Below, piece after piece: positions 29,200 through 39,857 of a stretch of DNA of 64,000 bases. The notes below the pieces were generated by a model that searched no databases, was not told where the DNA came from, and worked only from the letters and a program-made list of their open reading frames with translations. Location: positions 434,001-498,000 of the forward strand of contig NC_072818.1 in NCBI RefSeq assembly GCF_003013715.1, given 5' to 3'. This DNA is from Candidozyma auris. Its lineage: Eukaryota > Ascomycota > Pichiomycetes > Serinales > Metschnikowiaceae. The stretch's first letter is position 1. Every line of letters begins with the position of its first letter. A program made the translations under genes and the position numbers.

Positions 29200-30606
29200 C
29201 TAAACGGCAAATTCGACAACTTTAGCTTCAAGGGTGCATGTGTTGATCAACACTAGTTGGCCTGTTTCTGCAAACTCGGGCACACTCACCACAGATACCT
29301 CAGTGCCATCGATATCGGCTTTTAGGCTTCCAAACTCTCCCTGGTTTCCGGCAAAGTACACATGTGGGGTTTCTTCTAGAACGAATGGGTCCACATCCTC
29401 GTATGGGTAACAGTAGAGCGTGTCGGGGGCCGTGGGCGCCATGTGCTGCCAGAGTAAGGTTTTCGACATGATATCCGTTGGCGAAATCCCCTGCTCCGGC
29501 TGGAAGTATTTTAGGATGTCACTGATGTTTTGTCCTGCGGAACCCAATATGCGAAGCCCGTTTTCCAACTCCATCCAGGCTGGGTTTGTGGTGTTGTATA
29601 CTGGCTCTGATGCCAGAGTGCCCACATATCGGGCATTAGCACCCAACAAGGAGCGATGAAGCGGCTGTTGCGGCATACATATCTCTGCTGGGTCCTTGGG
29701 ACCTGCCATGATTGTTACGGGCACCAGGGCCACCACACTGGAAAGCCATGCGTTGAAAAGGCGCAACGACTCCGGCTTGAAGTGCGAGGTGTTCTTCGAT
29801 CCAAAATCCTCTTTCTTATCCGTGTCCTCTTCGATCTCCTCCACCGAGTTACCTGCAATGATTAGTCTGGTCACTTTGCTCGACAACGCCACATCCTCAG
29901 CGCCTCCGAGCTCTCCACAGAGCCACTGCTGCAAAAGCACCGTTTTCAAGTCGCAGTCGGTCTCTTGCTGGAACTTGAGGCCCGATACGAACGCAATATA
30001 CTGCTCGGAGTCCGTAGCCATCGGAAGCGGTTTCTGAGGAGCCATAGCCGGCGTCAAGATCTCTATCACCTCAAAAATCCCAGCCTGGATTTCAATTCCC
30101 AATACCGCAATAATCGCTCCGCTCACAACTCTCGAGAATTCCAAAAGCGCCTCATTGTGTAGAATTGCTCTGCCACTTTCATCTTCGAGCATCACCACCT
30201 TGCCCTCGTTGCCTAAGTAGTTTGCTGGCGGCTTAGGCATCACGTCATCGGTACCATGCTCCACATCTTGGAAAATATCAAGCTTATCCTTCATTTCCAC
30301 AAACACCGTGCCCAGCACCCAGCAGAGCTCCCCTCCAACAATGTCCAAGATTTTCTCTTTCCACTGTATTTTCTGCCCATCTACGCGACGCGTGTTGTTC
30401 CCCCATTTCTCCATGGCCCGCTTATCAACACGTGGCTTTAGCACATTGAGTCGTTGCTGGTACATGCTGAAGAATTGTCTCAGGTAGGACCTTCCACGGG
30501 TGGCGAGGGAGAAACGGTCGCTGTATTCAAAAGAGGGCTTTGTTGTATCAGGCTCTCTGGAAGTCGTGCCCTCGGTAAGGTTTTCGTTGGCCTTTGTTGG
30601 AGACAT
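29200..30606 (-). CDS. POL31: DNA polymerase delta small (B) subunit
   Basis: 468 residues. The protein joins catalytic Pol3 and Pol32 in replicative polymerase delta, and the same family member serves polymerase zeta. The N-terminal OB part holds SYLRQFFSMYQQRLNVLKPRV and a conserved ILDIVGGELCWVLGTVF; the C-terminal calcineurin-like, catalytically dead phosphoesterase part holds LIIAGNSVEE, VPVTIMAGPKDPAE and MPQQPLHRSLLG. Length is close to S. cerevisiae Pol31 (487). Its promoter is shared with the TEN1-like gene and carries CGCG elements that suit G1/S control. Confidence 0.95.
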   Translation of the reverse strand: MSPTKANENLTEGTTSREPDTTKPSFEYSDRFSLATRGRSYLRQFFSMYQQRLNVLKPRVDKRAMEKWGNNTRRVDGQKIQWKEKILDIVGGELCWVLGTVFVEMKDKLDIFQDVEHGTDDVMPKPPANYLGNEGKVVMLEDESGRAILHNEALLEFSRVVSGAIIAVLGIEIQAGIFEVIEILTPAMAPQKPLPMATDSEQYIAFVSGLKFQQETDCDLKTVLLQQWLCGELGGAEDVALSSKVTRLIIAGNSVEEIEEDTDKKEDFGSKNTSHFKPESLRLFNAWLSSVVALVPVTIMAGPKDPAEICMPQQPLHRSLLGANARYVGTLASEPVYNTTNPAWMELENGLRILGSAGQNISDILKYFQPEQGISPTDIMSKTLLWQHMAPTAPDTLYCYPYEDVDPFVLEETPHVYFAGNQGEFGSLKADIDGTEVSVVSVPEFAETGQLVLINTCTLEAKVVEFAV

Positions 30607-30928
30607 TGAAGTAGGTTGAAGAAGGTGGAGTAGATTTGATGAAGAGATCGCGAGTTTGTTATGCGATGATATTGGAATCTCGCGACGCGATTACCGCGTT
30701 AACTATGAGAAGCGTGATGGATTAAATAAACACTCGCTCTATGTCATAGAAGACTCAATTATATTGAAATGGGATTATGAGGGTGCTTCAATTACTATTT
30801 TCCTAAATTTGGAAAACTGGCTTACGGAGGGTTAAGAGTGTCTTCCGAAGTGTGTACTGCACATAACCCAGGTAGCTACCCCAGATTCTTTACTGGCCAC
30901 TACAACCACTGTTTTTCAAGTTATTTAC
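30607..30928. other. Divergent promoter POL31/TEN1-like gene
   Basis: 322 bp between start codons, with CGCG elements clustered on the POL31 side. No TTYGCARCCA element here. Confidence 0.6.
30648..30698. promoter_or_regulatory. CGCG element cluster, MBF-like
   Basis: TCGCGA (30648-30653), TCGCGACGCGA (30680-30690) and CCGCGT (30694-30699) lie within 52 bp, 42-93 bp upstream of POL31. MBF sites in yeasts have an ACGCGT/WCGCGW core, and DNA-replication genes are standard targets. Binding is inferred. Confidence 0.5.
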
Positions 30929-31315
30929 ATGCCCCTGATCGTGTTGGACCCGACAGCGCTCCCAGTCCAGTACCCGAAAGCTACGCCCCATAAGCCACAG
31001 AAAGTTCGCATCATTGCTCAGGTCTCCCACTTCGATGTGGAAACGGGACTCTTGACATTGACCAGAGTCCCTAATCTTCCTGACCTCAATACACATATCA
31101 TACTCGATGGCGACAAAACAGAGCCCGTGCCTATCAATACAGCTGACATAGATGTCGATGCAGAATGTCTCAGAAAAGGTAATGTCGTATCCGTTTGGGG
31201 AAACTACGATGGCAGTCAAGTGAATGCATGGGACTGCCACGGCACAAATGGCGAAGAACTCCTTGACGGGGGATCCGAGATCCTCGCCGAAGCCTCTCAT
31301 CTCACAAATTTATAA
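30929..31315 (+). CDS. TEN1: Small OB-fold protein, likely Ten1 of the CST telomere complex
   Basis: 128 residues. KVRIIAQVSHFDVETGLLTL (about 24-43) followed by hydrophobic strands (HIILDG, GNVVSVWGNYDGSQVNAWDC) is the pattern of a small single OB fold. Ten1 proteins are of this size and start with such a strand pair; Ten1 caps telomeres with Cdc13 and Stn1 and aids lagging-strand fill-in by polymerase alpha. The divergent neighbour POL31 is a replication gene and the shared promoter carries MBF-like sites, which fits but does not prove the call. Another small OB protein is possible, since Ten1 sequences diverge fast. The stop lies 17 bp from the stop of the opposing regulator gene. Confidence 0.5.
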   Translation: MPLIVLDPTALPVQYPKATPHKPQKVRIIAQVSHFDVETGLLTLTRVPNLPDLNTHIILDGDKTEPVPINTADIDVDAECLRKGNVVSVWGNYDGSQVNAWDCHGTNGEELLDGGSEILAEASHLTNL

Positions 31316-31332
31316 CTTTTGAATGCTTCTTT

Positions 31333-33852
31333 TCAAGGTGTTTGCAGCTCTTGCTTGACGGTGCCTGCGGTCAGGCGGCCAAAGAACTGGTCCCAGATCG
31401 CCTCGGAAGGCATCGTTTGTATAAGCTCAAACACGCGCTTGCCGTCTCTATACTGGCCTGGTGTGGTCTGGATTTCCTCATTCTGTGAGACAGTAAGGTC
31501 CATGGCGTTGGGTTCACGGATGGACAGCACGGGAGACAAATTCTCAAGCTCCAAGAAGAAGTCCTCAAGATGAGACTCCGGCATCATCGGTGTAGGAGGA
31601 ACCTGGTCATACTTGGTGCTGTCAATTCGTTCGTCAGGCAAGAAACCGTCTCGAGAGAACCAGCCAAATCGTGGCAGATCGATGTGTGGGAACTCTTCTG
31701 GTTTGGACGACTCGCTATCGTTGGCAATTCCTTCAACTAGACTAGCCAAATTGCCCTTGAGACTACCTGTTCCGTTCACTGTATCGAGTTTCTGCTTGAT
31801 ACTTTTGTCGTTCACCACTGCTCCCTCCACGATCACATTATACCTAATTTTAAGCACCACAGCAGCAAGCATCTGGAACGTGTCCATACACGATTTGGCC
31901 GCCGTGCAAGAGGCCACAAGCAGCGCAAACACCAGGAGACACTCTTGGGTAACCATTTTGACCAGATTGGCGTCGTTCTGGTTTCTGACATGCTCAGAAT
32001 TGTACAAGACAAATAAATATGACGTTCCAGCCATAAACAAGTTGTGCACGGCTGCCCAAGTGTAGTTAATGGCTTTCTTTTTGTAAAGCGTCGTGTAGCA
32101 AGCTATCAATCCCTTCAGAGCTTCAAGCACTTTTTGGGACGCCTCGAGCGATAGTTGGAATGTCTTTTTCGAAAGTCCATTGATAAGAAGGAGGGTGTGG
32201 AAATAATTAAGGTCAAAGAACTCCGTATTGAACTCACAGTTCATCTTCCGTGATTTCTTCGGGCACCGGGACCGCCAAAGTTCAAGTTCTTCTGAGATGT
32301 GGGCCTTCCACTCGGCCAAATTGTTGAATCTTCGAGGTAGTTCTCCGTTCTCGTACAAAAGGCGCTGACACTCCAGTTGAATCTGACGAACTTTGAAAAA
32401 GGAAAGTGTGATGGCTTTATAGCTGGCCACACCGCCCGTGTTGTCTGAATAATCTTTGGTTTCCACGTCTCTTGGATCGATGAAGGCGTCGTCCAACTCA
32501 GAGGGAAACCTTGCGGTTATGCTTTCCTCCGGAATACCTACGGGCCTGCCCAAGTAAAAACACATCTGCCTGTCGATCGAGTACGTTGACCAAAATAGGC
32601 GTCTTCGTCTATCCTTTGCAAAAGCAGTGAGGGTATGTGCCTTTGGGTACTCTTCTTTGTGGAGCCCCAAGTCCACGCACAAGCGAAGAGCCGTGCCCAA
32701 GAGGTACCATACGCCTGGAACACTGGGTCTCATGACCGCATAGAGCGTCTGGAGAAGCGTGGCCTCGAGCTGCTCAAGAGGGTCGTTCGAATAGTACGTG
32801 GCATCCACATGTCTCATGGCCGCTTCCTTGAACAGCTCGCTCATGTGGGTGTGGTACTGCAAGTGGTTTGTCGAGGAGGAAATGGCAAAAATGATGTTTA
32901 AGAAAAACAACGGTTTGCGGTAGTGCAGCGGTGTTACAATCTCCTCAGAGATCTGCGACGGGTCCTTGTGGGCTTCTTTTGCCAATTGCAGCTGCATGAT
33001 CTGCTTATACTGAGCAAGCCAAGTCTGGCCCTCGTCTACAGCTGTATCCTGATACAAGCTCTTGTTAAAGGCCAGATAATCCAGCGCTAGCAGCACAGAC
33101 TCGTCGAACGCACCGTAAACAGGAACAAAGATGTCTCTGAGAAACAGCTCCCGGTGAAGCACAGGCAACTGGCTGTTGCTCTGAGCGAAAAAAATCAGAA
33201 TAAATTCCATGGCCGTCTTCTTGGGCGGCAAGATCGCCGGCTTGACGTCCAGCGGCACCAGCGCCATCAGGTCCCCTGGTCCAGCTACAGACGCTCCATT
33301 GACCTTGTTGGCAGTAAGCATGAGTTTGGCGAAAGTGAGACCCATCTGGCCCAGACTTTGCTGAGGCAGCGTCAGCTGGGAATCTTGCGACAGCGCCAGC
33401 CGTTCAAGCAGCCCAAGCTGATCCAAGTCCACGTTGGCCTCATTTGGCTCCTCTGCATTTTCCTCGCCTTCTCCGTCGAGTGGCAATTTGTGCCGCCGTA
33501 GGTACGCCTCGTACCGCTGCACCTTTTCCTCCAAATGGTACACATACAGCCTGGGCACCTCTCTGCCGGTAGCAGGGTCGATTCCCACACACTCGAGGTT
33601 GGCACGCTCACATTTGGAGCATTTGGGGAAGTTTTGGTCACACTTGACTTTCTTTGTACGGCAGCGCTGGCACGCGGCTATGGAGCGCGAGATTCCTACG
33701 ACGCTGGTGGTGCCTGAGCTCGACGAGGATCTTCTGAGCTTGGTGGATTTGGCCTGAGGAGGACCCTGACGGTGGTGACCAGGGGAGTTTTCCAAATTGT
33801 CTTCGCCGGTGGCCGACTTCTTGCGCTTGCGGGGCCCCGTGTCGCTCGACAT
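31333..33852 (-). CDS. Zn(II)2Cys6 transcription factor
   Basis: 839 residues. The binuclear zinc cluster uses Cys 61, 64, 71, 78, 81 and 88 with spacing C-X2-C-X6-C-X6-C-X2-C-X6-C. It is followed by GIDPATGREVPRLYVYHLEEKVQ, a linker and dimerisation start like that of Ppr1 and related fungal regulators. A fungal-specific middle homology domain lies around 330-480 (LRLCVDLGLHKEE, RRRLFWSTYSIDRQMCFYLGRPVGIPEE). The N-terminus is basic (RKRKKS, KLRRSSSSSG). Family knowledge says DNA-binding nuclear activator or repressor with CGG half-sites; the target pathway cannot be read from the sequence, and Ppr1-, Stb5- or other-type identities are all possible. Confidence 0.93.
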   Translation of the reverse strand: MSSDTGPRKRKKSATGEDNLENSPGHHRQGPPQAKSTKLRRSSSSSGTTSVVGISRSIAACQRCRTKKVKCDQNFPKCSKCERANLECVGIDPATGREVPRLYVYHLEEKVQRYEAYLRRHKLPLDGEGEENAEEPNEANVDLDQLGLLERLALSQDSQLTLPQQSLGQMGLTFAKLMLTANKVNGASVAGPGDLMALVPLDVKPAILPPKKTAMEFILIFFAQSNSQLPVLHRELFLRDIFVPVYGAFDESVLLALDYLAFNKSLYQDTAVDEGQTWLAQYKQIMQLQLAKEAHKDPSQISEEIVTPLHYRKPLFFLNIIFAISSSTNHLQYHTHMSELFKEAAMRHVDATYYSNDPLEQLEATLLQTLYAVMRPSVPGVWYLLGTALRLCVDLGLHKEEYPKAHTLTAFAKDRRRRLFWSTYSIDRQMCFYLGRPVGIPEESITARFPSELDDAFIDPRDVETKDYSDNTGGVASYKAITLSFFKVRQIQLECQRLLYENGELPRRFNNLAEWKAHISEELELWRSRCPKKSRKMNCEFNTEFFDLNYFHTLLLINGLSKKTFQLSLEASQKVLEALKGLIACYTTLYKKKAINYTWAAVHNLFMAGTSYLFVLYNSEHVRNQNDANLVKMVTQECLLVFALLVASCTAAKSCMDTFQMLAAVVLKIRYNVIVEGAVVNDKSIKQKLDTVNGTGSLKGNLASLVEGIANDSESSKPEEFPHIDLPRFGWFSRDGFLPDERIDSTKYDQVPPTPMMPESHLEDFFLELENLSPVLSIREPNAMDLTVSQNEEIQTTPGQYRDGKRVFELIQTMPSEAIWDQFFGRLTAGTVKQELQTP

Positions 33853-34606
33853 TTTTCAGATTGGCTTTTTGAGAAAGAAATGTTGTTGGTAGCGTTGGTT
33901 AGTGTGGGGAGTAGCTCATCCTAGCGATAAGGTTGAAGATCCTGCATACAATGGATTTCTCCCCAGGAAAACCAGGGCCACTGGACGTGGGGCGCCATAA
34001 AGATGTTAGTTTATTTTAAAGATCGAATCAGGGCTAATATTGCAATGTGATTCCCATGCTTGGCGGGTGTTTTGAGTTTGGCGCTATTGGCGGCTCTGCC
34101 AGTGTACATGGAAGTTGCGAAGCCTGGGGTAAGTCGGACTAGGAAGGAGAACACGAGAATTACGACAATTATCAGGGGTCTTTTTCAGGGATTTGCCAAT
34201 ATGAAGCCTCCAATTTGCCACAGCTCAATTTGTGTGCATCGATCTCGATTTGTGCACGTTATTCGGCTCTCTGGAAACGAGATTCCGTCGACTTCCCTTT
34301 TTGGAGTTTCGCAGCCATTACCCATCGACACAATCGTCTCATTTACAAGGCTACAACCTACACCGAAGACCCTGCGGAATCCGGGTTGTCTGCTTACATT
34401 TTCTTCTGAAATCTGTTAAACCATATCCAACTTTTATTGTCTTTGAGCCAACGGGTATATGATAGTACGGGCCACACACCTAAGCTTTTGACTTCTACAG
34501 GTGCATTCCGCCTTGTTACCTGATACGGCTCCAGTTACCCAAGCGGCACCAACCTCAAGGCGGTTAGAATTTCAATTTCTATGCCAGAAATCAGTTGACA
34601 AACCGC
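33853..34606. other. Intergenic, upstream of the zinc-cluster gene
   Basis: 754 bp without a supported gene. It holds a TTYGCARCCA element at 34308. A stretch near 34060-34120 translates into a hydrophobic helix followed by a GTAAGT donor-like site, but it lacks an ATG (see rejected). Confidence 0.55.
34308..34317 (+). promoter_or_regulatory. TTYGCARCCA element (TTCGCAGCCA)
   Basis: About 455 bp upstream of the zinc-cluster gene and downstream of the PhoD-like gene. Confidence 0.55.
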
Positions 34607-36676
34607 CTAACTCAAGTGCTTGATGTGAGTTTTCTGCAACTTGAACTTACCCTGTAAATCGGGAATCATCACCTCGTATCCGGCAGTGGTGGCCTCGAGG
34701 TCGTTGCCATCGTTCTCCACATACAAGGTCGTCACTAAACTGTTTTCTAAAATTGGGTACTTGATGTGTTGTTCGTCGATTTCCTGGTCAGCCAACACCT
34801 CCTTGTCGTTGTCCTGATTCGAGCATGGAAACTTAGACTCGCCCGAGTTGACAGCATCAGCATAGAGAGGCGACTGCTTCACCAAAATCAAGTCACTCCA
34901 GTTTCTCTTGTTGAGGAAGAATGGGTTATCGCGAGGTGTTCCATCAGGGTTTGTGTTGAAAATCGGCACAATGTCCTCGGCGGTGTTGGAGTCGAACTTG
35001 TGCACCTTATTCTGTCTCCCAAGCAACGTTGGCATCACGTCGGGAGGCGGAGCGTTGACTATGGCGGACGAGATGATATTGAAAATCAACCGTGGGTCGT
35101 TCTGCGGTGTGTCGGTGACTCTCTGATTTTCTTTCTCGACGTCGGTACGAACATGAGCGTTTGGATGGTGGTGCAATTTCGTCTTGATTCGACCGATGCA
35201 TCCCAAGTGAACATCTCCAGAGAGAATTGTCACACGCACACCGTTGGTGGCGCCAAAGTCGATCAACCGCTTCACCAAGGCGTTTCTTTCCCGCTTGTGG
35301 TGTTTCGAGCACCAGTGGTCGTTTAAGTCGTCCAACACCTCCACAGATCCATCGAACTCGTTGACCAAGCCCTTTGCCACCAACCCACGCGTGGCCAAGC
35401 CACGGATAGGTTTCAAAATCCGCAGCGTCAAGAGCCACTCGAGCCACACCATTCGTGGGTACAATATTGGCACACCAAGCATCACTAGAAGGTGCCTTGT
35501 TTCTGGAGTTTGCGAGATCTCGTCCTGGAGCCGCTTGAATATGACATTGTACGTATCGGGATCGATAATCTGCGTCAACCTTCTTTCAGTACGGCAGTCC
35601 ATCCCCAAAAGAGAAATCTCCTTGCCGAGTCTCATGAACAACGAGTGGTTTCTCTGTTTGATGAACTTGCCTGGCTTCTTCAGCAAAATCCACGATGGAT
35701 CCAGGTGGCACGCTTCTTCGTCAACCAGCATGTGGTGTTGGAAGAGCATGTAGTATTTGTAGGCGACATTGCCGATTGTCGAGAAAACCTGAGACGCCAT
35801 AGTTCTATCCTTGTAGGAGCCAAAGCCATCGATGATATCGTGGTCGTCAAAAATGTTCACTGACGGAATCTGGGACATGGCCAACGGAAACAACGTCTGG
35901 TGGGTGCCTCCGTTGGTGCCCTTCCAGTAGCCCTGACCAAACCACTCCAAGTAGGCGTGCAAGTAGTAGCTGCCCATCTCGTCGGCCATCTCAGGCGTGG
36001 CCTGGATCTTTCTTTTTCTGGAGGCGGTGGTCTCATTAAGCCATTCCTGGATCAGCTGCACGTGAAGTTTGATGGAGTCACAGTAGATTTGGTCGCCTCC
36101 ACCAAGCATGACATGGTAGTGCTGCTGCTGATGATGTTTACGCAAAACGTCGAGCCAGAGCGACAGCTTGAAGCTGGAAGTGTCTGTAGAAAGAGAGAAA
36201 CCGTTACACGAAAACGACATGACGTTCATGGACGCCTCGGCAGCAGGAATGAAGAAAAAGTGGGCGTCGTTCTTCTGGCCATTGACAGAATAACGCACCA
36301 ACTGTTCATAGGGCTCGAGGTCAAATTTTACGTTGAAGCGCCAGAACTGGAACTGCTCCTCGGTATGGAAATTGACCACAGGAAACGTGCCCTCGACGGG
36401 AGCTTTCCAGCCCTGAGGAGCCAAACTTTCACTTGCAGGTCCAATTGCGTACGAGATTTCAGGCTGAGTTTCTCCCTTGGTCACAAGCAAAATGGACGCT
36501 CTGTAGTTGGGCAGCTTCTGTTCCCACGAGCCACAGAGACGAATGATGGGCCCACAGTGGATCTCTAAGCCTTCAGATGAAGCAGGAGCAGGGCAAGTTT
36601 CCGGACACTCTTTGTTTGCGTCGGCAACGTTGATGTCAACGAACTTCTGGAATGGGGGCTGTTGGAACCAGGACAT
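34607..36676 (-). CDS. PhoD-like phosphatase domain protein
   Basis: 689 residues. Metallophosphatase motifs of the PhoD-like family are clear: HVMLGGGDQIYCDS (about 185-200), NIFDDHDIIDGFGSY (about 270-285), and TILSGDVHLGC (about 480-490). No signal peptide or TM segment is seen, unlike secreted bacterial PhoD, so a cytosolic or peripheral membrane enzyme is likely. The fungal members are widely conserved but poorly studied; a phosphodiester or phosphomonoester substrate is inferred from the fold only. The tail is TNPDGTPRDNPFFLNKRNWSDL followed by an acidic region. Confidence 0.85.
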   Translation of the reverse strand: MSWFQQPPFQKFVDINVADANKECPETCPAPASSEGLEIHCGPIIRLCGSWEQKLPNYRASILLVTKGETQPEISYAIGPASESLAPQGWKAPVEGTFPVVNFHTEEQFQFWRFNVKFDLEPYEQLVRYSVNGQKNDAHFFFIPAAEASMNVMSFSCNGFSLSTDTSSFKLSLWLDVLRKHHQQQHYHVMLGGGDQIYCDSIKLHVQLIQEWLNETTASRKRKIQATPEMADEMGSYYLHAYLEWFGQGYWKGTNGGTHQTLFPLAMSQIPSVNIFDDHDIIDGFGSYKDRTMASQVFSTIGNVAYKYYMLFQHHMLVDEEACHLDPSWILLKKPGKFIKQRNHSLFMRLGKEISLLGMDCRTERRLTQIIDPDTYNVIFKRLQDEISQTPETRHLLVMLGVPILYPRMVWLEWLLTLRILKPIRGLATRGLVAKGLVNEFDGSVEVLDDLNDHWCSKHHKRERNALVKRLIDFGATNGVRVTILSGDVHLGCIGRIKTKLHHHPNAHVRTDVEKENQRVTDTPQNDPRLIFNIISSAIVNAPPPDVMPTLLGRQNKVHKFDSNTAEDIVPIFNTNPDGTPRDNPFFLNKRNWSDLILVKQSPLYADAVNSGESKFPCSNQDNDKEVLADQEIDEQHIKYPILENSLVTTLYVENDGNDLEATTAGYEVMIPDLQGKFKLQKTHIKHLS

Positions 36677-37374
36677 TTCCAGGATGAGCTTGACTCACAG
36701 AAGGAGAGAATTGAATAGATGGTAATAGAACAGGGGAAATAAGGAACGAACGAGCAAGCAGCAGCAGCGGATTCCAGGTTCGGGGTGTTGTGGGATCGAG
36801 TGCACCTTCAGTAGTTTTGAACCAGGTACTTCAGCGAAAGAAAGTTGCAGCCTGAGCAACTGGCGATGGTGTTGTGGGGAGGCAGCCAGTGAGGCGGCGC
36901 GAAAGCGTCAGCAGCAAGAAAACAATTGCCTCGGTGCGGCAGGCAGAGGCAGGACAAAAGGCTGGAGAAAATTCTCGTTCCAGGGGAAAAGTGGTCTCGA
37001 GGCGGGGAGGCCAAAAGCGACAATGACGGGGAAATTGAGCTGCAGAAGCTGGATTTTATGGCTGTTTGGGTCAGATTTTGGAAGGAAAAACGTCAGAGCT
37101 GTTTTTCTGAGAGCCCGTGTGTGAAGTGGGAATGGCGTGTGCTGGTTGTGCTGGCAGGCGAGATCTCTTATCGCATCTTCGCGCGGTGAGAATGTTCGCA
37201 GAGCTCGGTTGCTGCAAGGGCCGCTTTCCACATTGGGAAGGCAGGAACCAGATCCCATTGAGGAGGCGGGCTCTGAACAAAGAGGACTCAGAACGTGTAG
37301 GATTTAGAACTTACGCTATGCTTGGACTTTGTCAAAAGCTAAAAATCTAGGAAATGATTAAAATCTGCGGATCG

Positions 37375-37375
<1 letters not shown>

Positions 37376-37405
<30 letters not shown>
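37376..37405 (+). repeat. (CTG)10 microsatellite
   Basis: Ten uninterrupted CTG units in non-coding DNA, about 700 bp upstream of the PhoD-like gene. Confidence 0.95.
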
Positions 37406-37407
<2 letters not shown>

Positions 37408-37941
37408 TGTGAGCTGAGAGTGTGAAAAGCGATTATTTTTTTTCGCAGCCGGCTGGCTATCGATTGTAAAACTAGACGAGGAAGGTGCTCCATATGCGCT
37501 GAGGTCCTCAGGAATGGTGCAAAAATTTCTATGCTTTTCATAGAATTCAAAAGCTCTCTGTTTCTATTATGGTGAACAATGAGCGCACAACGTGTTCTTG
37601 AGCTTAGTTACTTTCAAGTTGTGTAAGTATATCGTTTTACAAGGTTGCCGTTGTTGTGCTCGTAGTGAGCACTAGAGACACAGAAGGACGGCAGAAGTGA
37701 ACAACCTTTCAAACCATAGTGCGACTGCTCAACTTTTTGACTCATTCAACCATTTGAAACGCACCTCTCGTGAGGCAAACGTTGCACAGGTTAGTGGTAT
37801 TTCTTTTCTGCCGATTCTCACCTGCGTAACTCTATTGATCAGTGTGGTTGGATTCACTGGTAAACGGTAACACCGTAGTCCCTTGGGCCCTAGTTGGGTT
37901 GGAAATGAGTCACTGCAGCCTTCTCCTAGGGTGGTTGCTTT

Positions 37942-37951
37942 TCGCAGCCAT
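37942..37951 (+). promoter_or_regulatory. TTYGCARCCA element (TTCGCAGCCA at about 37941-37950)
   Basis: Long match TTTTCGCAGCCATTTCT, facing the reverse copy some 300 bp to the right. Confidence 0.55.
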
Positions 37952-38248
37952 TTCTACAGCGTCTGCCGAATCCGTCCACCTTAGAATCCTTTGGGGCCAA
38001 ATGCTTACGTTGCTTGATTGACAGGTACGAGGGGACTCCATGTATTTTGGTTTGATCCAGTTGGCGATTGCTTAATATTTTGCGGGGAATGAGAGCTGGA
38101 CGTGACCAGAGGTTGTGTCTGAGAAATGCAAGAGAAGTCTGGGTCGACGCGGCTGAGAAGAAGAAGGTGGGAATAAACACGCTGGAGAAAAAAAACGCTG
38201 GGGAAGAAAACACGGGGAAGAAAAAAAGTGGTGACACCTGAGGAGAAA

Positions 38249-38258
38249 TGGCTGCGAA
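38249..38258 (-). promoter_or_regulatory. TTYGCARCCA element (reverse, TGGCTGCGAA)
   Basis: GAAATGGCTGCGAAATGA; the mirror partner of the copy at 37942. Confidence 0.55.
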
Positions 38259-39857
38259 ATGATCAAGCGGTGAGGAGTAGGGTGAAGTATCGAGCTTCCA
38301 ACTGTCATGACTGCCCACACCATTTCAGCCAATCAGTCGCTTCCAGAAGTAAAACACGAAGAAAAAAAAATGAAGCTGGCCTTCCACAACTGCTACCAAC
38401 CATTCTCCAGCCTTTCTCCGGCCGCCAAAGACCCTCTATTGTCGTGGTCTTGTGGGGCCTGAGGGTGAGCGGGGCAGCGGCACCCATGTGACAGGAGAAG
38501 AAGAAGGAGCGAAGAGTGACGAAAGTGGAGACTCCTGGAGGAGGTACGGAGGGCGTTTGCAGTGTGCCCCGGCCAGCGATAGTGCTTGTCGCCGCAGGCA
38601 GCCTAGTGCGTTCGGTGCAGCTCGGTGCGGAAGCAAAGGCTTAACTGAACGGGAGGAAGTGGCCGTATGGGCTCAAAGGATGAAGCCCGAAGAAGCGGGA
38701 CCAAACAACCACCAAAAAAAAAAAAAAAAATACAGGAGCAGCTCACATGGCACTTTCGGTACTTGCGATGCAATTGCACTCCTGGGCTGTGAGCTCCTTA
38801 CATCACCGGATCAGATTAAGCGCCTGGCGAAGCCGAAGCCTGAGAGCGCTGGAGCTGCACCCGCACCGATCGAAGCGAGGCAGAGAGCAGCCCCGAGCCC
38901 AGCCAAGAGACAAGCCCTATATTGAAATCTGCGGTGGAAGCAGCCCTGCAACGAGTGAATCGGGTGGATATCTTGGCCGAAACTCGGCGATGCACTATTG
39001 ATCAATCCAGCAACTAGAGCCCGTGAAATCACGCCTTTCTCACCTCCTTGCGCTATTTTCCTGGGGGCAACTTCACGATTGTCTCTCGTCTTTACGTCAA
39101 CCTACCCATTTGGAGCTCGTGTGCTGGCCACCGCAATTTGCGCATTTCATCCCATGCTCGTATTGTCCCTCGCCTCCGTACCATAGAGCATCGCACGCCT
39201 CGCACGCCGAAGACCACCTGCGCCAGAATCATCCTCCCTACGCAAAACGGCCAAACCCTGGTTTCGGCCCGCGCAAGGGCCTAGGGCCACTGAGACGCCA
39301 GCACTTTGGGTACCCAACTGGCCCTGCTGGCGCCAATGGCCACGCATTTGCTCCCCACATCGCTCTTCATCACCAGCTCGTCCCCTGTTCCCTTGTTCGT
39401 TTCCCACCCGATGGAACAAAATCATCCTCGTGCCTTCTGCAGTACCGCCCAGAATAATTCCCCCATAGTGCTACTAGTGTCACGGCGAGCGCTGCAAAAG
39501 TATAAAGAGCGATTTGTGCCCGCGAGCGAGGATTTGCGCGGTTTGTTCGCTCCTCCCACGCTAGCTTGCCCATCTTTTTGCTCGCCCTAGCGCCCCCTAA
39601 CACAAGTCTTCGTCTCTTCCCTCGTTCCCTCACCCCAGCCGTGCCCTGGCCGCCGCCTCGCATTCTCCCCACACTCTGCGGAATCCTCTGCCAGCGCACT
39701 TTGAGCACTGAGCCCAATATACACTATCCACTGTGAGCACTTAGTGCACTCACTTGCTAGACCATCGAAACCCTCACCACCAGCCCACTCCACACTCAAT
39801 CCACAACCTTCTCAGTCCCCCAATTCCTCTTCCACTCCATTCCCCTACAATCCATTC

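Larger units (their letters stand above)
36677..39857. other. 3.2-kb divergent intergenic region
   Basis: No gene supported between the PhoD-like and USP-like genes. It contains a (CTG)10 microsatellite (37376-37405), an inverted pair of TTYGCARCCA elements (37942 and 38249), an A17 run near 38713-38730, and a TATA-like TATAAAG (39501-39507). Its size is typical of heavily regulated genes, and the many short frames in it are not protein-like. Confidence 0.6.

Noticed and set aside
34060..34190. Possible small spliced membrane-protein exon (hydrophobic stretch followed by GTAAGT and a later TTTTTCAG)
   Set aside because: There is no in-frame ATG (a TGA stop lies just upstream at 34048-34050) and the joined product resembles no protein I know.
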